39,818 nt of DNA. Source: an uncultured Dorea sp. Lineage in GTDB: Bacteria; Bacillota; Clostridia; Lachnospirales; Lachnospiraceae. The notes beneath the pieces are model-generated. The model had not been told where the DNA came from, searched no databases, and worked only from the letters and a program-made list of their open reading frames with translations. The stretch spans positions 1 to 39,818 of the forward strand of contig CAJTQA010000030.1 of the NCBI GenBank assembly GCA_910578455.1, in the 5' to 3' direction. Shown here piece after piece: positions 15,783 through 24,665 of the stretch. The translations under genes were made by a program, and so were the position numbers. Positions within the stretch are counted from its first letter, which is position 1. Each line of letters begins with the position of its first letter.

Positions 15783-16346
15783 ATGTCAAATAAAGTCAAG
15801 AACCCGATGAAAGTGATCACCGGCCCCAATACCAGATGGAGCTACTGCAACGTGTGGCAGCCCAAGTCCATCAACGGCGGCACCCCCAAGTACAGTGTCA
15901 GCCTGATCATCCCCAAGTCGGATACGGTCACCATCAACAAGATCAAAGCGGCTATCGAAGCAGCTTATAAGGAGGGCGAGGCCAAGCTGAAAGGCAACGG
16001 CCGGAGCGTACCGGCGCTTTCCGTCTTAAAGACGCCGCTCCGTGACGGGGATGCGGAGCGCCCGGACGATGAAGCCTACGCAAACGCCTACTTCGTCAAC
16101 GCCAACAGCGCCACGGCTCCGGGCATTGTGGACGCGGACCGCCAGCCGATCCTGGATACTTCCGAGGTTTACAGCGGTGTGTACGGCAGGGCGAGCATCA
16201 ACTTTTATGCGTTCAATTCCAATGGCAATAAGGGGATTGCCTGTGGCTTGAATAACCTGCAGAAGATCCGTGACGGTGAGCCGCTGGGCGGCAAGTCCCG
16301 CCCGGAGGATGACTTTGCGGATGAGGACGAGGATTTCCTCTCCTGA
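15783..16346 (+). CDS. DUF2815 protein, probable ssDNA-binding protein
   Basis: This 187-aa protein, with PMKVITGPNTRWSYCNVWQP near the start, is a DUF2815 member. The family is thought to share the T7 gp2.5-like OB fold. The C-terminus is strongly acidic (DDFADEDEDFLS), which in ssDNA-binding proteins recruits polymerase and helicase. Its place between the DUF2800 nuclease and DNA polymerase supports that role. ATG 15783 follows GAGGAGG; an earlier in-frame ATG at 15753 lies inside the previous gene. Confidence 0.8.
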   Translation: MSNKVKNPMKVITGPNTRWSYCNVWQPKSINGGTPKYSVSLIIPKSDTVTINKIKAAIEAAYKEGEAKLKGNGRSVPALSVLKTPLRDGDAERPDDEAYANAYFVNANSATAPGIVDADRQPILDTSEVYSGVYGRASINFYAFNSNGNKGIACGLNNLQKIRDGEPLGGKSRPEDDFADEDEDFLS

Positions 16347-16428
16347 CACAGAAAACCGCTGGAACCGGGTGGCGGGGGTATCAGCCCCTGCTGCCCCTTT
16401 GGCGGTTGAAGGGAGATGATGAAAAGAA

Positions 16429-18357
16429 ATGAGGACATTGTCCATAGATATTGAGTCATATTCGGATGTGAATCTCTCCAAATGCGGCGTGTATAAATAC
16501 GCCTCCTCCCCTGCCTTTGAAATCCTGCTGTTCGGCTATGCAGTGGATGGCGGGGATGTGCGCGTGGTCGATCTGGCCTGTGGGGAACAGATTCCGGATG
16601 AAATCCTCTCTGCCCTATCAGACGCTTCCGTTACCAAGTGGGCGTTTAACGCCATGTTCGAGCGGGTGTGCCTGTCAAACTTCCTGGGGGAATGGCTGGA
16701 GCCGGAAGGCTGGCGCTGTACGATGGTGTGGGCTGCCACGCTGGGGCTTCCCCTCTCTTTGGAAAGCGCCGGCGTAGCGTTGGGATTGGAGAAACAGAAA
16801 CTGACAGAGGGCAAAGATCTGATCCGTTACTTTTGCGTTCCCTGCAAGCCGACCAAGGCGAATGGCGGCAGGACACGGAACCGCCCGGAGCATGACCCGG
16901 AGAAATGGAAACGGTTCAAGGCATATAACCTCCGGGATGTGGAGACGGAAATGCAGATACAAAAACGGCTCTCTCACTTCCCGGTGCCGGATGCCATCTG
17001 GGAGGAATACCACCTCGACCAGGAGATCAATGACCGTGGTATTGGCGTGGATATGGAACTGGTCCGGCAGGCCATTGCGATAGATGCCCGCTCCCGTGAA
17101 CGGCTGACCGCCGCTATGCGGGAACTGACGGAACTGGAAAACCCGAATTCCGTACAGCAGATGAAACAGTGGCTGGCAGACCAAGGGATGGAAACGGATA
17201 CTCTGGGGAAAAAGGCAGTGGCGGAGCTGGTTAAGACAGCGCCGGAGCCCCTACGGGAGGTTCTCTCACTCCGGCAGCAGCTTGCCAAGAGCAGCGTGAA
17301 GAAATACGCAGCGATGGAGAATGCGGTTTGCGCAGACGGACGGGCCCATGGAATGTTCCAGTTTTACGGGGCCAACCGTACCGGCCGGTTCTCCGGGCGG
17401 CTGATTCAGTTGCAAAATCTGCCCCAGAACCATATGGGCGATTTAGCTGAAGCGAGGGCTTTGGTGCGGAGCGGTAACTATGAAGCACTTTCCATGCTTT
17501 ATGAAGATATCCCGGATACCCTCTCCCAGCTCATTCGCACGGCATTTGTGCCGCAGAATGGCCGGAAGTTCATTGTAGCGGACTTCTCTGCAATCGAGGC
17601 GCGGGTAATCGCCTGGTTTGCCGGGGAGCGATGGCGGCTCAAGGTTTTTGAGGATGGGGGCGATATTTACTGCGCATCGGCAAGCCAGATGTTCCATGTT
17701 CCGGTGGAGAAGCATGGCGTCAATGGACATCTCCGTCAGAAAGGAAAAATCGCGGAACTGGCCTTGGGCTACGGCGGATCGGTGGGCGCATTGAAATCCA
17801 TGGGTGCGCTGGAGATGGGGCTTGCCGAGGAGGAACTGCAGCCTCTGGTAGATGCGTGGCGCAGTTCCAATCCCATGATCACGCAGTTCTGGTGGGATGT
17901 AGACCGGGCAGTAAAGGACTGTATCAGACAGAGAGTCCCTACGGAGACACACGGGCTCCGCTTTGATTACCGGAGCGCCATGCTCTTCATTACGCTCCCT
18001 TCCGGCCGGCGGCTCGCCTATGTGAAACCAAGGATCGGAGAGAACCGGTTTGGTGGGGAGTCGGTGACTTACATGGGTGTGAGCGGTACGAAGAAATGGG
18101 AACGGCTGGAAAGCTACGGTCCCAAGTTTGTGGAGAACATCGTCCAGGGTACTGCCCGCGATATTCTCTGCTATGCCATGCGGACTCTGCGTAATTGTGC
18201 CATTGTTGCCCATGTGCATGATGAGGTCATCATTGAGGCCGACCGGCGGATGTCGGTTGCGGCGGTGTGCGAACAGATGGGCAGGACGCCGCCCTGGGCG
18301 AAAGGGCTGAAGCTCCGGGCGGACGGATATGAATGCGAGTTTTATCAGAAGGATTAG
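16429..18357 (+). CDS. Phage DNA polymerase, family A
   Basis: The 642-aa protein has an N-terminal 3'-5' exonuclease domain (LSIDIESYSD gives the DxE metal residues) and a family A palm. Motif A is DFSAIEARVIAWF (about 384), motif B RQKGKIAELALGYGG (about 436) and motif C HVHDEVIIE (about 597). It lacks a 5'-3' exonuclease, as is usual for phage versions. The 82-bp gap upstream contains nested inverted repeats (AACCGC...GCGGTT around GGGG...CCCC) that could form a structured leader. It replicates the phage with the VapE primase-helicase downstream. Confidence 0.92.
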   Translation: MRTLSIDIESYSDVNLSKCGVYKYASSPAFEILLFGYAVDGGDVRVVDLACGEQIPDEILSALSDASVTKWAFNAMFERVCLSNFLGEWLEPEGWRCTMVWAATLGLPLSLESAGVALGLEKQKLTEGKDLIRYFCVPCKPTKANGGRTRNRPEHDPEKWKRFKAYNLRDVETEMQIQKRLSHFPVPDAIWEEYHLDQEINDRGIGVDMELVRQAIAIDARSRERLTAAMRELTELENPNSVQQMKQWLADQGMETDTLGKKAVAELVKTAPEPLREVLSLRQQLAKSSVKKYAAMENAVCADGRAHGMFQFYGANRTGRFSGRLIQLQNLPQNHMGDLAEARALVRSGNYEALSMLYEDIPDTLSQLIRTAFVPQNGRKFIVADFSAIEARVIAWFAGERWRLKVFEDGGDIYCASASQMFHVPVEKHGVNGHLRQKGKIAELALGYGGSVGALKSMGALEMGLAEEELQPLVDAWRSSNPMITQFWWDVDRAVKDCIRQRVPTETHGLRFDYRSAMLFITLPSGRRLAYVKPRIGENRFGGESVTYMGVSGTKKWERLESYGPKFVENIVQGTARDILCYAMRTLRNCAIVAHVHDEVIIEADRRMSVAAVCEQMGRTPPWAKGLKLRADGYECEFYQKD

Positions 18358-18372
18358 AAGGAGGTGCAGCCT

Positions 18373-18807
18373 ATGGGCATCAACAAATATAACAGCGAGG
18401 GCTACTATGACCCGACGGTCTATGAAGCCTTCTCCCATATCGAAAAAGAGGAAAAAGCGGCAAGGCGTGTGTATCGGCCGCTGGTCTATATTTGCTCTCC
18501 CTACGCTGGTGATGTGGAACGGAATGTGAACATGGCAAGGCTATACAGCTGTTTTGCAGTACGGAATACCTGTATCCCGATTACACCACATCTGCTTTAT
18601 CCACAGTTCATGGATGACGGCAGCCCGGCGGAACGGGAACTTGCCCTGTTCATGGGAATGGTGCTGCTCACGAAATGTGAACAGGTATGGGTGTTCGGCA
18701 GCGTCATATCATCGGGGATGCGGGCAGAGATTGCGAAAGCAGAAAAGAAGAACATACCGGTGCGGTATTTTACAGAGGAATTGGAGGAGATGCCATGCGC
18801 GAATTAA
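18373..18807 (+). CDS. DUF4406 protein (nucleoside deoxyribosyltransferase-like fold)
   Basis: This 144-aa protein has the DUF4406 pattern VYICSPYAGDVERNVNMARL, then PHLLYPQF and GMRAEIAKAEKKNIPVRYF. The fold is related to nucleoside 2-deoxyribosyltransferases. A Glu in GMRAEIA aligns with the catalytic position, so nucleotide metabolism is plausible but not shown. AAGGAGGTG lies 7 nt before ATG 18373. The 3' end overlaps the VapE gene by 13 bp. Confidence 0.8.
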   Translation: MGINKYNSEGYYDPTVYEAFSHIEKEEKAARRVYRPLVYICSPYAGDVERNVNMARLYSCFAVRNTCIPITPHLLYPQFMDDGSPAERELALFMGMVLLTKCEQVWVFGSVISSGMRAEIAKAEKKNIPVRYFTEELEEMPCAN

Positions 18808-21131
18808 ACATTGCCTACGGCAATAACCGGCAGGCGAAGAGATGGGTTAACAAGACCATCGGGTTTGATGATTTGAAAGAACGGCTCAGAGTGACTATCC
18901 GTACCACCGAGTCCGCCGAGGAATATGCGAAGATGAGCCGTGCGCAGCGGGACACAGCCAAAGACCACGGAGGTTTTGTGGCGGGTGTACTAAAGGGTGG
19001 CAGGCGAAAGGCCGATACTGTGGAGAGCCGTTCAATGGTGGCTCTTGACGGTGACCGTATCAATGCTGATTTTCTGGAAAGCTATGAATCACTCTGTCCC
19101 TATACCTCTGTGCTGTACACCACCCACAGCAGCACGGAAGAAAATCCACGTGTCCGGCTGGTGTTCCCGCTGACCAGGGATGTGACCCCGGAGGAATTTG
19201 TGGCGGTCTCCCGCTATCTCGCTCAGATGCTGGGTATCGACTATTTTGACGAATGTTCCTACCAGCCTAATCAACTGATGTACTGGCCGTCCACGCCTGC
19301 AAACGGTTCATTCGTGTATAAGGAGACGGACGGACCGTGGCTTGACCCAGATACAATACTCAGTGAACATCCGGAATGGACAGACCCCACAAGGCTTCCA
19401 ACCTCCTCCAGGGAGAGCAAGGCGAATACCACTGCACAGCAGAAGGTGCAGGACCCGTTGACCAAGGAAGGTGTCGTGGGTCTGTTCAACCGTACCTATT
19501 ATCCTATCAGCAAGGCGTTGGAGGCATTTCTCTCTGATGTGTATGAGCCGACCGATAACGAGAGCCGCTGGCATCTGATTGCATCCTCCAGTATGGCTGG
19601 CGTAGAGATCAAGGAGGATAAGTTTGTTTACAGCCACCATGCCAAAGACCCGGCGTACCTGAAGATGTGCAACGCCTTTGACATCATCCGCATCCATCGC
19701 TTCGGGGATCTGGACGACAAAGCCTCCTATAAGGCCATGTGCGAGTTTGCCATGGAGCAGGACGAGGTGAAGATGCTGGCGGCAAGCGAGAGAACAGCCG
19801 GTGCGGAGACAGATTTCTCCGGCGGCGAGGATATCGACTGGCAGAAGCATTTGCAGTATGAGCCTCGTTCTATGGTGCTAAAAAACAACCTCCACAACAT
19901 CACCCTGATCATGGAGAATGACCCCAACCTCAAGGGCATTGTGTTCAATCAGCTGGCAGACGGCTTGGAGATCAAGGGCGAGGTGCCATGGAAACATCCG
20001 GCAAGGTTCTGGCGCGATGCGGATGATGCGCAGCTCATCAGTTTCGTGGATTCCCATTATGGCTCGTTTTCAGAACGTAACTACCGCATTGCGGTTACTA
20101 AAGTGACGGACGACCGTTCCTATCACCCTATCCGGGAAATGTTCGAGTCCCTTCCGCCATGGGATAAGGTCAGGCGGGCAGAGACCGTGCTGATCGATTA
20201 TCTCGGTGCGGAGGACAACCGCTATGTCAGGGCGGTCACCAGGAAGTCGCTGTGTGCGGCGTATATGAGGGTACATTATCCCGGCATCAAGTTTGACAAC
20301 ATGATTGTTTTAAATGGGGCTCAGGGCATTGGCAAAAGCACCCTGATTTCCTCTCTGGGCGGGGAATGGTTCTCGGACAGCCTTGCCCTTTCTGACATGA
20401 ACGACAAAACAGCCGCTGAGAAACTGCAGGGGTACTGGATTCTGGAGATCGGCGAGCTTGCGGGCATGAGAAAGGCGGACATCGACAAGGTCAAAGCCTT
20501 TATTTCCAGGCAGGACGACAAATACCGTGCCAGTTTTGGGCGGAGGGTGACTCCGCACCCAAGGCAATGCGTGTTCTTCGGCACGACCAACAGCGAGAAC
20601 GGGTATCTCCGCGACATTACCGGCAACCGCAGGTTCTGGAACGTCAAGGTTACCGGCCAGGGAAAGTGCAAGCCTTGGGAGATGACCGCCGAGGTGGTTC
20701 AGCAGATATGGGCGGAGGTCGCCGAGATCGCCAGGTCGGGAGAAAAGCTGTATCTTGATGCTGACCTTGAGGCTTACGCCAGGCAGGAACAGCGGGAAGC
20801 GATGGAGCAGGACGACCGTGAGGGCATCGTGCGGAATTATCTGGATATGCTCCTCCCCGATGATTGGGACAGCATGGATTATTACCGGCGCAGGGAGTAT
20901 ATCCGTGATATTGACGATCCGACCCGGGTTGAAGGCACTGTGAAGCGCCAGACCGTGAGCAATATCGAGATCTGGTGCGAATGCTTCGGCAAAAGCAAGG
21001 AGGAGATGCGCCCCTCGGACTCCTATGCCATATCCGCCATTATGGTGCGGATCGAGGGCTGGGAGAAATGCGGGGTGCGGCAGATGCTCCCCATCTATGG
21101 CCGGCAGCGTGTATATACGAGGACAACCTGA
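18795..21131 (+). CDS. VapE-type primase-helicase
   Basis: The 778-aa protein has two parts. The N-terminal domain (about 1-230) looks like an AEP/PrimPol primase: SMVALDGDRIN supplies acidic metal residues, and YTTHSSTEENPRVRLVFPL gives the conserved His/Arg strand. The C-terminal virulence-associated E domain is an SF3-like helicase with Walker A NGAQGIGKST (about 505-514) and the sensor-like FFGTTNSENGYLRDITGNRR. It would prime and unwind phage DNA for the family A polymerase. ATG 18795 has TTGGAGGAG upstream. Confidence 0.88.
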   Translation: MRELNIAYGNNRQAKRWVNKTIGFDDLKERLRVTIRTTESAEEYAKMSRAQRDTAKDHGGFVAGVLKGGRRKADTVESRSMVALDGDRINADFLESYESLCPYTSVLYTTHSSTEENPRVRLVFPLTRDVTPEEFVAVSRYLAQMLGIDYFDECSYQPNQLMYWPSTPANGSFVYKETDGPWLDPDTILSEHPEWTDPTRLPTSSRESKANTTAQQKVQDPLTKEGVVGLFNRTYYPISKALEAFLSDVYEPTDNESRWHLIASSSMAGVEIKEDKFVYSHHAKDPAYLKMCNAFDIIRIHRFGDLDDKASYKAMCEFAMEQDEVKMLAASERTAGAETDFSGGEDIDWQKHLQYEPRSMVLKNNLHNITLIMENDPNLKGIVFNQLADGLEIKGEVPWKHPARFWRDADDAQLISFVDSHYGSFSERNYRIAVTKVTDDRSYHPIREMFESLPPWDKVRRAETVLIDYLGAEDNRYVRAVTRKSLCAAYMRVHYPGIKFDNMIVLNGAQGIGKSTLISSLGGEWFSDSLALSDMNDKTAAEKLQGYWILEIGELAGMRKADIDKVKAFISRQDDKYRASFGRRVTPHPRQCVFFGTTNSENGYLRDITGNRRFWNVKVTGQGKCKPWEMTAEVVQQIWAEVAEIARSGEKLYLDADLEAYARQEQREAMEQDDREGIVRNYLDMLLPDDWDSMDYYRRREYIRDIDDPTRVEGTVKRQTVSNIEIWCECFGKSKEEMRPSDSYAISAIMVRIEGWEKCGVRQMLPIYGRQRVYTRTT

Positions 21132-21426
21132 CCCGTCCATCACCTGTCCGGGAGTTGTCCATGGCCGGAAAACGCAGTCAGCACAAGGGCTTTCTGCAAT
21201 TTTGTGGACAACTGGACAGAAAAAACTATAAAAGACAAAAACATGGAGTTTTATATGATAGAACCCGTCCTGCACACGGGCGAATGCGCGTATTTCGCGC
21301 GTAAGGGATTTTTTCGTCCACTTGTCCGCAGAAGCGGCAAAAACGCAGTGATTACAAAGGTTTTTGCTGTGGACAGGCTTTGTGGACAAGGGATGGACGG
21401 GACAACGTTGAAAGGAGAAATCGGAA
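21132..21426. other. TGGAC-rich non-coding block, candidate replication origin
   Basis: TGGAC or its complement GTCCA occurs eight times: 21135, 21157, 21205, 21213, 21316, 21370, 21383 and 21394. Extra TGTCC/GGACA words lie between. About 0.6 would be expected by chance in this length. An inverted GCGCG...CGCGC stretch with a T run lies at 21287-21315. A frame crosses the block but has no ribosome binding site and runs into the next gene in another frame. The position after the primase-helicase fits a phage origin. Confidence 0.5.
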
Positions 21427-21945
21427 ATGATCAGAAACGGAAGACCTTATACGAATGAGAACGGATTAATCGATGGGGCGCTGCTCACGGATCGTGAGGA
21501 TGATGTGATCACAGCGGTTGACGGATGGATCAGAAAGAATATTCGAGCCGGGAAGAAGATCCTACAGGGACACACGAGTTACGGGATGAAACACTTGCTG
21601 GAACGTGACACGGGTGTTTACCTCACAAACAACGAATTCAAGGACGCTATGCTGCTTGCCGGATATCGACCTGTGAATCCGAACGATTTGAACTGGAAGT
21701 ACCGCATTGAGCTGACACGGGAAATCAATGACAATCCCAGCCCGTTCTTCCGCTGGGCGAGGAACTTCGAGGCGGATGCCACGCCATGCGGAGATTTTGT
21801 CCGGGATATGCTTTACGACTTCGAGTTCCCGGTCCTGGCAGAACATGATGTTATTGCACGGTACCTTGGCCGTATCGGCGCCTGCAGCGGAGCAGTGGAA
21901 GCATTCGAGATGTTATGGAGGGAATATGAGGGAACAGCAGATTGA
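21427..21945 (+). CDS. Phage protein of unknown function (172 aa)
   Basis: GAAAGGAGA precedes ATG 21427 at good spacing. The protein is mostly helical, with HTSYGMKHLLERDTGVYLTN and NPSPFFRWARNF as the clearest blocks. It contains no catalytic motif I recognise. It sits between the candidate origin and the VRR-NUC nuclease and overlaps the latter by 20 bp, so it belongs to the replication or recombination operon. Function not assigned. Confidence 0.7.
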   Translation: MIRNGRPYTNENGLIDGALLTDREDDVITAVDGWIRKNIRAGKKILQGHTSYGMKHLLERDTGVYLTNNEFKDAMLLAGYRPVNPNDLNWKYRIELTREINDNPSPFFRWARNFEADATPCGDFVRDMLYDFEFPVLAEHDVIARYLGRIGACSGAVEAFEMLWREYEGTAD

Positions 21946-22207
21946 GCAGAACCTGGCAAAAGCCGTAAAAGCGGCAGGCGGCATCGCACCGAAATTTACC
22001 TCTCCCGGATTTGCCGGGATGCCCGACCGTTTAGTGCTGATGCCGGGCGGACACATCGGCTTTGTGGAGGTAAAAGCACCGGGAGAAAAACCGAGGCCCC
22101 TGCAGCTTTCCAGGCACAGGCTCCTTCGGCGGTTAGGTTTCCGGGTGTATGTACTGGATGATGAGAAACAGATTGGAGGGATCATTGATGAAATACAGTC
22201 CTCATGA
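21926..22207 (+). CDS. VRR-NUC domain nuclease
   Basis: This 93-aa stand-alone VRR-NUC protein has the core GMPDRLVLMPGGHIGFVEVK, where D and ExK are the PD-(D/E)XK metal-binding residues. The downstream helix LQLSRHRLLRRLGFRVYVLD is also typical. These small nucleases often act as Holliday-junction or flap endonucleases. ATG 21926 follows GGAGGGAA. The gene is nested between overlaps with both neighbours (20 bp on each side), showing tight coupling with the helicase. Confidence 0.87.
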   Translation: MREQQIEQNLAKAVKAAGGIAPKFTSPGFAGMPDRLVLMPGGHIGFVEVKAPGEKPRPLQLSRHRLLRRLGFRVYVLDDEKQIGGIIDEIQSS

Positions 22208-23552
22208 GTATCAGAGATATGCCACGGAGTATATCGAGACACACCCTGTTGCGGCGGTGCTTTTGTCGATGGGGCTTGGCAAGACGAGCATTACCCTGAC
22301 CGCTTTGAACGACCTGCTGTTTGATAGCTTTGAGATCCACAAAGCCATCGTGATTGCGCCTCTCCGTGTGGCACGGGATACCTGGCCGGCAGAGATTGAG
22401 AAATGGGACCACTTGGGCAGCCTGATCTATTCCGTAGCTGTGGGAACAGAGGCGGAGCGGCTGGCGGCGCTGAGACGGCAGGCAGATATTTACATCATCA
22501 ACCGGGAGAACGTGCAGTGGCTGGTAGAGACAAGCGGCATCCCCTTTGATTACGATATGGTGGTGGTCGATGAGTTATCTTCTTTCAAGAATCACCAGTC
22601 CAAGCGGTTCCGTGCCATGATGAAGGTGCGGCCGAAGGTGGGACGGATCGTGGGACTGACCGGGACGCCCAGCAGCAACGGGCTGATGGATCTGTGGGCT
22701 GAGTTCAAGCTGCTGGATATGGGACAGCGGCTGGGGAGGTTCATCAGCCAGTATCGTACCCAGTTTTTCTTGCCGGACAAGCGCAATGGGCAGGTGGTGT
22801 TTTCCTACAAGCCCCTTCCAGGGGCGGAGGAACAGATCTACCGGCTAATCTCTGACATCACGATTTCCATGAAATCCACAGATTACCTGCAGATGCCACA
22901 GTTCGTTTCCTCCGGCTATGAGGTGTATCTCTCTGAGGAGGAAGTGCAACGGTATGTTTCCTTCAAGCGGGATCTGTTGCTGCAGCTCCCGGACGGGGAA
23001 ATCACCGCCGCCAATGCTGCGGCTCTTTCCGGGAAGCTCTCACAGATGGCAAACGGTGCAGTATACACGGATGAAGGAGAGACCATTGCCATTCATGACC
23101 GGAAACTGGATGCCTTGGAGGACATCATCGAGAGTATGGGAGGGAAACCGCTCCTGGTGGCTTACTGGTTCCGGCACGACCTGGAACGGATCACTGAACG
23201 GCTCCATAAGCTGAAAATCCCATTTTCCAGGCTGGATTCTTCGGAAAGCATCCGCAGATGGAATGCCGTGGAACTTCCGGTGGCCCTGATCCACCCAGCA
23301 TCGGCGGGACACGGGCTGAACCTTCAAAGCGGAGGTTCCACCCTTGTATGGTTTGGACTGACCTGGTCCCTGGAACTTTACCAGCAGACCAACGCCCGTC
23401 TCTGGCGGCAGGGCCAGCAGTCCGATACCGTGGTGGTGCAGCATATCATCACGAAAGGTACGATTGACGAGAGGATCATGAAGGCCCTGTCGGAAAAGGA
23501 CACCACACAGGCAGCGTTGATCGAAGCTGTGAAAGCGGATCTGAAAATCTGA
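22188..23552 (+). CDS. SNF2-like DEAD/DEAH helicase
   Basis: The 454-aa superfamily 2 protein has Walker A SMGLGKTSIT (about 26-35), Walker B VVVDELSSFKN (DExx, about 125), motif III LTGTPSSNGLMDLW, and C-terminal motifs HPASAGHGLNLQSGG and NARLWRQGQ. It matches the phage helicases encoded after VRR-NUC genes and probably remodels recombination intermediates or stalled forks. GGAGGG lies 7 nt before ATG 22188. Confidence 0.88.
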   Translation: MKYSPHEYQRYATEYIETHPVAAVLLSMGLGKTSITLTALNDLLFDSFEIHKAIVIAPLRVARDTWPAEIEKWDHLGSLIYSVAVGTEAERLAALRRQADIYIINRENVQWLVETSGIPFDYDMVVVDELSSFKNHQSKRFRAMMKVRPKVGRIVGLTGTPSSNGLMDLWAEFKLLDMGQRLGRFISQYRTQFFLPDKRNGQVVFSYKPLPGAEEQIYRLISDITISMKSTDYLQMPQFVSSGYEVYLSEEEVQRYVSFKRDLLLQLPDGEITAANAAALSGKLSQMANGAVYTDEGETIAIHDRKLDALEDIIESMGGKPLLVAYWFRHDLERITERLHKLKIPFSRLDSSESIRRWNAVELPVALIHPASAGHGLNLQSGGSTLVWFGLTWSLELYQQTNARLWRQGQQSDTVVVQHIITKGTIDERIMKALSEKDTTQAALIEAVKADLKI

Positions 23553-23573
23553 GCCAAGCCATGAAAACAAGAG

Positions 23574-23626
23574 CCAATCAAAGACAATCTGTGACAATCC
23601 GGGAGAAATAAAAAATCTTTGATTGG
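23574..23626 (+). promoter_or_regulatory. 11-bp inverted repeat covering the ribosome binding site of the late regulator
   Basis: CCAATCAAAGA (23574-23584) is exactly complementary to TCTTTGATTGG (23616-23626). The right arm runs into the GGAGGT ribosome binding site (23625-23630) of the DUF1492 gene. There is no T tract. The structure could limit translation of the regulator until opened, or serve as an operator. Confidence 0.6.
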
Positions 23627-23637
23627 AGGTACCGGGT

Positions 23638-24099
23638 ATGAGCATTATCTGGAAGTATCTTGATAAACGGTCGGCGGCTGTGGACGCCTTGAAGGATTAC
23701 GGCAGCATGAAATTTATTATCGGCCACACGGATGACGAAATCAAAAGAGCCTATGAGAAAATGGAAGGCATCAGCAGCCCGCAGCTTGACGGGATGCCCC
23801 GCAGCCATAATCCGCAGGCTTCAGAGGAGAGGATCGTCAAGGGCATTGAGGAGATCGATGTTTTGAAGGAACGATACCGGCAGGCGGTGGAATACATGGC
23901 GTGGTTCGTCCCAGCCTGGAAAGAACTGACAGAGGATGAACGGTATGTGCTGGAAGCGTTCTATGGTGAGGACAACCAGTACGGAAGTAATGCCGCTGAC
24001 GATGTGGCAGACTATTTCCAGATTGAACGGGCTTCCGCATACCGCAGGAAGAACCGGGCGCTGGAGCGCCTGACCATCCTCCTGTTTGGGAAAGTCTGA
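23638..24099 (+). CDS. DUF1492/ArpU-type phage late transcription regulator
   Basis: This 153-aa protein has an N-terminal helical half and a C-terminal sigma region 4-like helix-turn-helix (LTEDERYVLEAFYG and DDVADYFQIERASAYRRKNR). Proteins of this type stand at the boundary of early and late phage genes and activate the packaging/structural operon, as RinA and ArpU do. Here it directly precedes the HNH-terminase block. GGAGGT lies 7 nt before ATG 23638 and is partly inside an inverted repeat. Confidence 0.8.
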   Translation: MSIIWKYLDKRSAAVDALKDYGSMKFIIGHTDDEIKRAYEKMEGISSPQLDGMPRSHNPQASEERIVKGIEEIDVLKERYRQAVEYMAWFVPAWKELTEDERYVLEAFYGEDNQYGSNAADDVADYFQIERASAYRRKNRALERLTILLFGKV

Positions 24100-24173
24100 T
24101 GTCCACTTTGTGAGATGAAGTTCCCAATTGGACATGGTACGATAGTAATATCGAAAATTGCATAAAGACAGCC

Positions 24174-24207
24174 AGCCTCATGGGAGAAATCCTGTGGGGC
24201 TTTCTTT
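24174..24207 (+). terminator. Hairpin/terminator ahead of the late operon
   Basis: AGCCTCATGGGA (24174-24185) pairs with TCCTGTGGGGCT (24190-24201) through several wobbles and a GAAA tetraloop, then TTTCTTT. It lies 21 bp before the HNH gene. A stretch GGTACGATAGTAATAT at 24136-24151 just upstream is a candidate late promoter region. Late-gene control by terminator read-through is possible. Confidence 0.6.
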
Positions 24208-24228
24208 ATGCCCGGAGGAGGTGAGCCG

Positions 24229-24588
24229 ATGCCAAGGAAACCCAAGCGGCCGTGTTCCTACCCCGGCTGTCCCAAGCTGACGGATGGCAGGTTCTGTGAG
24301 GAACATCAGAGACTGGAGAACCAGCGGTACGAAAAATACAGCCGGGACCCGGTAGCAAAGCGCAGGTACGGACGGGCATGGAAACGCATCCGTGACCGGT
24401 ACATGAATGCGCACCCGCTTTGTGAGCGGTGCCAACGGGAAGGCAGGCTCGTAAAAGCGGAGCAGGTGCATCACATCAAGCCTCTGGCAGAGGGCGGTGA
24501 TCACAGCGAAAATAATCTAATGTCCTTATGTTCTTCTTGTCATGCGAAGATTCATGCAGAACGTGGGGATCGCTGGCACAATCACTAA
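24229..24588 (+). CDS. Phage HNH endonuclease
   Basis: The 119-aa protein has the HNH core CERCQREGRLVKAEQVHHIK, then ENNLMSLCSSCHAKIH: two CxxC zinc pairs, HH, N and H. A further N-terminal CSYPGCPKL...FCEEH zinc site is present. HNH proteins next to terminase genes help the packaging motor cut cos sites in HK97-like phages. It is the first gene of the late operon. ATG 24229 has GGAGGAGGTGA upstream. Confidence 0.9.
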   Translation: MPRKPKRPCSYPGCPKLTDGRFCEEHQRLENQRYEKYSRDPVAKRRYGRAWKRIRDRYMNAHPLCERCQREGRLVKAEQVHHIKPLAEGGDHSENNLMSLCSSCHAKIHAERGDRWHNH

Positions 24589-24665
24589 AGGCCCCAGGGG
24601 CGGTCAAAATCTCTACGGCTCTGCCCCGTGGGAACGGGCGTGGAGTCTCGCGTGCGAAAAAGGCG
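24589..24665 (+). other. Candidate cos (packaging start) region
   Basis: The gap between the HNH and small terminase genes contains GGCGGTCAAAATCTCTACGG (24599-24618), then a GC-rich block with CTCGCGTGCG (24647-24656). A conserved non-coding segment of this kind between HNH and small terminase genes is where cos sites lie in HK97-like phages. No cut position can be assigned from sequence alone. Confidence 0.45.

Noticed and set aside
14435..15829. Minus-strand open frame of about 464 codons opposite the DUF2800 gene
   Set aside because: Antisense shadow of GC-biased third positions; it spans several real genes with good starts on the plus strand.
17443..18438. Minus-strand open frame opposite the DNA polymerase
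   Set aside because: Covers the polymerase motifs B and C on the other strand; no start signal or recognisable domain.
20310..21389. Minus-strand open frame opposite the VapE helicase domain
   Set aside because: Shadow of the Walker and sensor regions of VapE; composition is not protein-like.
21204..21458. Short plus-strand frame between VapE and the 172-aa gene
   Set aside because: No ribosome binding site, overlaps the next well-supported start, and its content comes from the TGGAC repeats.
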